A DNA stretch of 11,201 nt from Clostridium sp. UBA2485 (lineage in GTDB: Bacteria > Bacillota > Clostridia > Clostridiales > Clostridiaceae), in contig NZ_DDOV01000071.1 in assembly GCF_002341865.1 (NCBI RefSeq), positions 346 through 11,546 of the forward strand. Direction: 5' to 3'. Both the position numbers and the translations under genes were made by a program. The notes under the pieces were generated by a model, which saw only the letters and a list, made by a program, of their open reading frames with translations, did not search any database and was not told where the DNA came from. Of the stretch, positions 8,140-11,201 are shown piece after piece. Positions within the stretch are counted from its first letter, which is position 1; each line of letters opens with the position of its first letter.

Positions 8140-8166
8140 TTAGCACTCTTTTCCCTTGAGTGCTAA
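8140..8166. promoter_or_regulatory. CIRCE element (HrcA operator)
   Basis: TTAGCACTC-N9-GAGTGCTAA matches the CIRCE consensus at all 18 arm positions with the standard 9-bp spacer. It begins about 5 bp after the predicted start of transcription of htpG, the usual place for HrcA repression; heat stress inactivates HrcA and releases the promoter. No groESL, dnaK or other gene shares this site in the window. Confidence 0.95.
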
Positions 8167-8177
8167 CAGCTATTATT

Positions 8178-8206
8178 TTTATAACATATTTTACATGTTA
8201 TGTCAA
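8178..8206 (-). promoter_or_regulatory. Sigma-A promoter of htpG
   Basis: On the minus strand a consensus TTGACA (8206-8201), a 17-bp spacer and TATAAA (8183-8178) form a near-ideal housekeeping promoter. Transcription should start near 8171, directly before the CIRCE element. The leader up to the TTG start is about 220 nt; apart from CIRCE I see no clear structure in it. Confidence 0.85.
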
Positions 8207-8361
8207 TATTACTTATAAAACTAATAAATACTTTTCATATAACTAACATCAAATTAATTTATCTAGCCTATCACTACTTATTTAAGTTTTAAAAATCTAT
8301 ATTACATATTCATTTATTTTAAACTAATAGCTATCACTATGCCCCATGCCAGCAATACTAA

Positions 8362-8391
8362 AAAAAGCGTCACTAATTTGTGACGCTTTTT
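8362..8391 (-). terminator. Intrinsic terminator below the decayed gene
   Basis: Stem GCGTCAC/GTGACGC (8367-8373 with 8380-8386), extended by five A-T pairs, has a 6-nt loop. On the minus strand it is followed by seven T (plus-strand A 8360-8366), so it best serves minus-strand transcription of the decayed gene and perhaps the Rrf2 gene. T5 on the plus strand allows bidirectional use. Confidence 0.75.
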
Positions 8392-8445
8392 AAATTTATT
8401 TTTGTTAATGATACTTATATTTAATAACTAAAAAGTTTTGCTTTA

Positions 8446-8736
8446 TTATTTTATATCAGTTCCTTTTATAGGCAATTTACCATACTTTGTGTCTACAATA
8501 GCATTTAATATATCTCCTTCAACAGAACCTTTTGCTATATATGGTATTTTTTAATAAGTTTTTTGATTTTTCCTGAGAATTCAAATTCATTTCCATTTAA
8601 TTTTCCATTGGAAAAATCATTTTTTCACCCATAATGTTTAATGAACCACTTAATACGTCACCATCAACTACAAAAGTAGTTGTATCTTTTTCTACTCCAT
8701 TGGAGTTTGTATTGTGATGTTATAATTTTCATTCAT
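8446..8736 (-). pseudogene. Decayed small gene (about 97 codons), three frameshifts
   Basis: Reading the minus strand from ATG 8736 gives MNENYNITIQTPM, then a shift near 8696 to VEKDTTTFVVDGDVLSGSLN, a shift near 8617 to NGKLNGNEFEFSGKIKKLIK, and a shift in the T6 run 8547-8552 to IPYIAKGSVEGDILNAIVDT, ending in KLPIKGTDIK and TAA (8446-8448). Each break is repaired by adding one base. The joined product resembles a small domain I associate with flavin-linked oxidoreductases of anaerobes (pattern TPMG...VDGD.LSG...NG...G.V.GD...GT); that match is from memory and weak. A clear ribosome site is lacking. Sequencing errors are the alternative, since all three losses are single bases and one is in a homopolymer. 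Confidence 0.6.
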
Positions 8737-8796
8737 AAAATAATATAAACATATCTTCTTTAGTTGTTATTTGGTAACAAGTGTTAACTATGATGA

Positions 8797-9243
8797 CTAA
8801 ATGAAAAACATAAAGTCATTATCTTCTCTTTGTTTTTCATATTCATTTGCTAATTCATATAATGTAATTTTTTTTAAACTTGTTTCAATTGCACTATCAA
8901 GTGGTTCAAAGACGAATGACTGCATAGCAGATTCTAGTGCTGATACTTTATTCTCAACAGTTTCTTCTGTTTTTTCAAATAAAGAAGTTTCGATCGCTGA
9001 CAAAACCTCAAATACGCTTATATATCTGGGCATTCGTGTCAATCTATATCCTCCTTGTGCACCCTTGATAGATGTAACTATTTCTGCTCTTTTTAATAAT
9101 GAAAATGTCTGCTCTAAATAAATTTTTGATAAACCAAGTGCTTCCGATATTTTCACAATTGTAATGTACTCTCCATTTTGATGAAGTTGTGCCATATAAA
9201 TCACTGCTGCCAAACCATAACGTCCTTTTGCTGATATTCTCAC
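8797..9243 (-). CDS. Rrf2-family transcriptional regulator, CymR-like
   Basis: A 148-aa winged-helix repressor. It opens MRISAKGRYGL, the standard Rrf2 start, with the recognition region KISEALGLSKIYLEQTFSLL and wing KGAQGGYRL. It has no cysteine at all, so it cannot bind the Fe-S cluster of IscR or NsrR. Together with the ending FMFFI (B. subtilis CymR, as I recall, ends in MFYI) this points to CymR, the cysteine-metabolism regulator that senses cysteine through CysK. I choose GTG 9243, with GGTGA five bases upstream; ATG 9261 would add six residues but lacks a ribosome site. It is divergent from an amino-acid importer it probably controls. CymR orthology is inferred; another Rrf2 subgroup is possible. 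Confidence 0.8.
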   Translation of the reverse strand: MRISAKGRYGLAAVIYMAQLHQNGEYITIVKISEALGLSKIYLEQTFSLLKRAEIVTSIKGAQGGYRLTRMPRYISVFEVLSAIETSLFEKTEETVENKVSALESAMQSFVFEPLDSAIETSLKKITLYELANEYEKQREDNDFMFFI

Positions 9244-9266
9244 TATATTCACCCATTTCATAGTTG

Positions 9267-9305
9267 TTTAATATTATTTATATGTTACCTATAAATAATA
9301 TTAAA
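9267..9305. promoter_or_regulatory. Inverted repeat over the Rrf2-gene promoter
   Basis: Perfect 16-bp arms (9267-9282 and 9290-9305), all A/T, flank a 7-bp centre TGTTACC. The repeat covers the spacer and -10 of the predicted promoter of the regulator. It could be an autoregulatory operator, or on the transcript a hairpin near the 5' end. Confidence 0.45.
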
Positions 9306-9310
9306 GTCAA
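9282..9310 (-). promoter_or_regulatory. Predicted promoter of the Rrf2-family gene
   Basis: On the minus strand TTGACT (9310-9305), a 17-bp spacer and TAACAT (9287-9282). Transcription would begin near 9275, about 30 nt before the GTG start. The -35 is identical to that of the divergent importer promoter. Confidence 0.5.
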
Positions 9311-9312
9311 TA

Positions 9313-9337
9313 TCATACTAATCATATATGTATTATA
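9313..9337. promoter_or_regulatory. 25-bp control repeat, copy 1
   Basis: It is identical at 24 of 25 positions to copy 2 (9393-9417), in the same orientation and exactly 80 bp away. It lies 2 bp upstream of the -35 of the Rrf2 gene and 21 bp upstream of the -35 of the importer. It contains CATATATG within TACTAATCATATATGTATTA. It is a likely binding site for the Rrf2 protein. Confidence 0.55.
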
Positions 9338-9358
9338 AAAATGAATTTTGAAAACCTA

Positions 9359-9387
9359 TTGACTTTTCATCTTTACAGAGCTACAAT
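9359..9387 (+). promoter_or_regulatory. Promoter of the amino-acid importer operon
   Basis: TTGACT (9359-9364), a 17-bp spacer and TACAAT (9382-9387) closely match the sigma-A consensus. Transcription should start near 9394, giving a leader of about 50 nt. That is too short for a T-box or SAM riboswitch, so control is probably by a protein repressor. Confidence 0.75.
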
Positions 9388-9392
9388 CTTAT

Positions 9393-9417
9393 TCATACTA
9401 AACATATATGTATTATA
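9393..9417. promoter_or_regulatory. 25-bp control repeat, copy 2, at importer transcription start
   Basis: This second copy differs from copy 1 by a single base and contains the palindrome ACATATATGT (9402-9411). It covers the predicted start of importer transcription, where a bound repressor would block initiation. The 80-bp distance between copies could also allow joint binding or a loop. Confidence 0.6.
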
Positions 9418-9443
9418 CATTTTAACCTTAGGAGGTGAGTTAT

Positions 9444-10103
9444 ATGGATATTGATTTTATTTTAAAAAACATTCCCCTTTACATAAAAGCTACACAACTA
9501 ACCCTTACTCTAGCTTTTTGGGGTGTTGCGTTATCAGTACTTATCGGATTTATCTGTAGTTTAATCATTTATTATAAAGTAAAAGTTTTAAGGCATATTG
9601 TTAGCGGTTATATTGAACTTTCACGAAATACCCCTCTTTTAATCCAACTGTTCTTCCTTTATTATGGATTGCCTAAGATGGGTATAAAACTTGAAGCCTA
9701 TACCTGTGCTGTCATTAGCCTTGCCTTTCTAGGGGGAAGCTATATGGCTGAGGCATTTCGCAGTGGATTTGAAGCAGTAAACAAAATTCAAATTGAATCT
9801 GGTCTTAGCATTGGACTTACTAAAGCACAACTGATTAGATATGTAATATTACCACAAGCTTTTACAGTTGCAATACCTGCCCTAGGTGCTAATGCAATCT
9901 TTATATTAAAAGAAACATCAATTGTCAGTGCTATTGCCCTTGGGGATTTAATGTTTGTAACTAAAGATCTAATTGGAATGTATTATAAAACAACGGAAGC
10001 CCTAGTTATGCTTGTAGGAGCTTATTTGATTATTTTATTGCCATTATCACTCCTACTTACCCTAATTGAAAGGAGAGTACGTTATGCAGAGCTTGGGAAT
10101 TAA
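9444..10103 (+). CDS. Amino-acid ABC importer permease, first subunit (cystine type likely)
   Basis: A 219-aa membrane subunit of a polar amino-acid (HisMQ/GlnP/TcyL-type) importer. Hydrophobic helices lie around 18-43, 64-76, 86-101, 134-157 and 185-207. The family motif RNTPLLIQLFF is at 61-71. The EAA loop that docks on the ATPase is at about 103-140 (EAFRSGFEAVNKIQIESGLS, ending LPQAF). The ATG at 9444 has AGGAGG 8 nt upstream; an in-frame GTG at 9435 overlaps that site and is not the start. It is first in an operon with a second permease and an ATPase. Cystine or another sulfur amino acid is inferred from the divergent CymR-like gene; the permease sequence alone does not fix the substrate. 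Confidence 0.88.
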   Translation: MDIDFILKNIPLYIKATQLTLTLAFWGVALSVLIGFICSLIIYYKVKVLRHIVSGYIELSRNTPLLIQLFFLYYGLPKMGIKLEAYTCAVISLAFLGGSYMAEAFRSGFEAVNKIQIESGLSIGLTKAQLIRYVILPQAFTVAIPALGANAIFILKETSIVSAIALGDLMFVTKDLIGMYYKTTEALVMLVGAYLIILLPLSLLLTLIERRVRYAELGN

Positions 10104-10761
10104 TGTTTTCTTTCAGGGAACTAATTTATCTAGACTTTTTGGAGGACTATGGGTAACTGCACGAATTGCACTTATTTCTATTTCTATTTCCTTAATACTT
10201 GGTGTTATTTTGGGTATTCTTATGACATCTAATAATAAACTCATAAGATTTATACTAAGAATTTATCTAGAAGCAGTAAGAATTATTCCTACACTAGTAT
10301 GGTTGTTTCTTTTTTACTTTGGACTTACTAAGGCATTGAACATCCATTTAGATGGTGAGCTTGTTTCTATACTTGTGTTCACCCTATGGGGAAGTGCTGA
10401 GATGGGTGATATTGTACGTGGGGCCATTACCTCACTTCCAAAACATCAAAAAGAAAGTGGTAAAGCAATTGGGCTTACTGATGCTCAAATTTACTTTTAT
10501 ATTATTATTCCACAAGCATTACGTCGTCTAATTCCTGCAGCTATCAATCTTGCTACCCGTATGATAAAGACAACATCTTTAGTGGTGCTTATTGGAGTTG
10601 TTGAAGTCCTAAAAGTAGGTCAGCAAATAATAGAAGCATCAATTATTAAAAATCCATCAGCATCATTTTGGGTTTATGGATTTATATTTTTTCTATATTT
10701 TATAATTTGCTATCCTATATCTCTTTTCTCAAAAACATTAGAAAAAAAGTGGCAGAACTAA
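10084..10761 (+). CDS. Amino-acid ABC importer permease, second subunit
   Basis: A 225-aa membrane partner of the preceding permease, together forming a heterodimeric channel. Hydrophobic helices lie near 22-47, 65-82, 91-102, 136-150, 163-174 and 196-214. The motif VRIIPTLVWLFLFYFG is at 65-80. The EAA loop is at about 106-145, with SGKAIGLTDAQ and ending IIPQA. The start is ATG 10084, with AAAGGAGAG upstream inside the first permease gene; the two genes overlap by 20 bp, indicating coupled translation. An in-frame TTG at 10066 includes the ribosome site and is not the start. The two permeases are clearly diverged from each other, as is usual for two-permease systems such as TcyLM. Confidence 0.88.
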   Translation: MQSLGINVFFQGTNLSRLFGGLWVTARIALISISISLILGVILGILMTSNNKLIRFILRIYLEAVRIIPTLVWLFLFYFGLTKALNIHLDGELVSILVFTLWGSAEMGDIVRGAITSLPKHQKESGKAIGLTDAQIYFYIIIPQALRRLIPAAINLATRMIKTTSLVVLIGVVEVLKVGQQIIEASIIKNPSASFWVYGFIFFLYFIICYPISLFSKTLEKKWQN

Positions 10762-10773
10762 GGAGGTGTTGTT

Positions 10774-11201
10774 ATGACATCGCAAAATAGATTATTGGAA
10801 ATCCAGAATTTAAATAAACAATATGATGGTACAAAGGCATTATCTGACATTTCTTTTAATGTCCATAAAGGAGAAGTTGTTGTTATTTTAGGCCCATCTG
10901 GTTGTGGTAAGAGTACTCTATTAAGATGCATTAATGGACTAGAAGAAATTCAATCAGGTCAAATTAAATTAGATGGTCAAGTAATTAATAAAGATAGTAC
11001 AAAATGGCATTCAATTAGGGAGAGAATTGGAATGGTCTTTCAAAATTACGACCTATTCCCTCATATGACTATAATGGAGAATATTTTGCTTGGCCCCTTA
11101 AAGGTGCAAAAAAGGGACAAGTCTGAGGTAACTAATCAAGCATTAAAATTATTAGAGAGATTTGGATTGCTAGATAAAAAAGATACATACCCAAGGCAGC
11201 T
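10774..11201 (+). CDS. Amino-acid ABC importer ATPase (3' end outside window)
   Basis: The first 142 codons of the ATPase that powers the two permeases, cut by the window end. The start ATG follows AGGAGGTG with normal spacing, 12 bp after the second permease. Visible motifs are Walker A GPSGCGKST (40-48) and the Q-loop VFQNYDLFPHMT (88-99); the latter is typical of polar amino-acid importers (HisP/GlnQ/TcyN). The signature, Walker B and H-loop lie beyond the window. Full-length relatives are about 240-260 aa. No substrate-binding lipoprotein gene is seen in the window; it would be expected downstream or elsewhere. Confidence 0.93.
   Translation, partial: MTSQNRLLEIQNLNKQYDGTKALSDISFNVHKGEVVVILGPSGCGKSTLLRCINGLEEIQSGQIKLDGQVINKDSTKWHSIRERIGMVFQNYDLFPHMTIMENILLGPLKVQKRDKSEVTNQALKLLERFGLLDKKDTYPRQ

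Noticed and set aside
8801..9256. Alternative frames across the Rrf2 gene (plus 8801-9121, minus 9044-9256)
   Set aside because: They are shadows of the clear Rrf2 protein, whose domain motifs are only in the 8797-9243 frame.
9388..9443. Possible riboswitch or T-box in the importer leader
   Set aside because: The predicted leader is only about 50 nt and shows no T-box, S-box or terminator hairpin.

Overview
The window is very AT-rich, low-GC Gram-positive DNA. It has strong AGGAGG-type ribosome binding sites, several TTG/GTG starts, a perfect CIRCE element and Bacillota-type regulators. Together these suggest a Clostridium-like (class Clostridia) chromosome; this is inference from style and gene content, and no species marker is present.

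Layout. (1) Bases 1-147 hold a structured repeat: two near-identical ~32-bp copies, 114 bp apart, with three hairpins between them, followed by about 770 bp of AT-rich DNA without a gene. (2) Bases 724-5641, minus strand, form an iron-acquisition block. It has an AraC-family activator (4661-5641), then a two-gene operon of fused membrane/ATPase ABC half-transporters (4391 down to 920), closed by a palindromic terminator (724-747). The ABC promoter carries a perfect 7-1-7 Fur box over its -35 hexamer. Immediately upstream is a 20-bp-spaced direct repeat, well placed for the AraC protein. The arrangement resembles the YbtA/YbtPQ type of siderophore import system. (3) Bases 5976-8206, minus strand, hold htpG (Hsp90) with a textbook sigma-A promoter, a perfect CIRCE operator at its transcription start, a long leader and a 52-bp perfect palindrome as terminator. 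(4) Bases 8362-8736, minus strand, hold a small decayed gene with three one-base frameshifts and a terminator. (5) Bases 8797-11201 hold a cysteine-free Rrf2-family regulator resembling CymR (minus), divergent from an amino-acid ABC importer (plus: two permeases and an ATPase cut by the window end). The shared 200-bp control region has two facing promoters, a duplicated 25-bp sequence and a 16-bp-arm inverted repeat.

How the genes work together. The iron block looks doubly gated: Fur represses when iron is replete, and the AraC protein activates, presumably when the siderophore is present. The Rrf2 protein probably controls its own gene and the divergent importer; by analogy with CymR the substrate is likely cystine or a related sulfur amino acid. 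htpG stands alone as a stress chaperone under HrcA. The most interesting material is in the control regions rather than in any wholly unknown gene; I found no obviously new multi-gene system.
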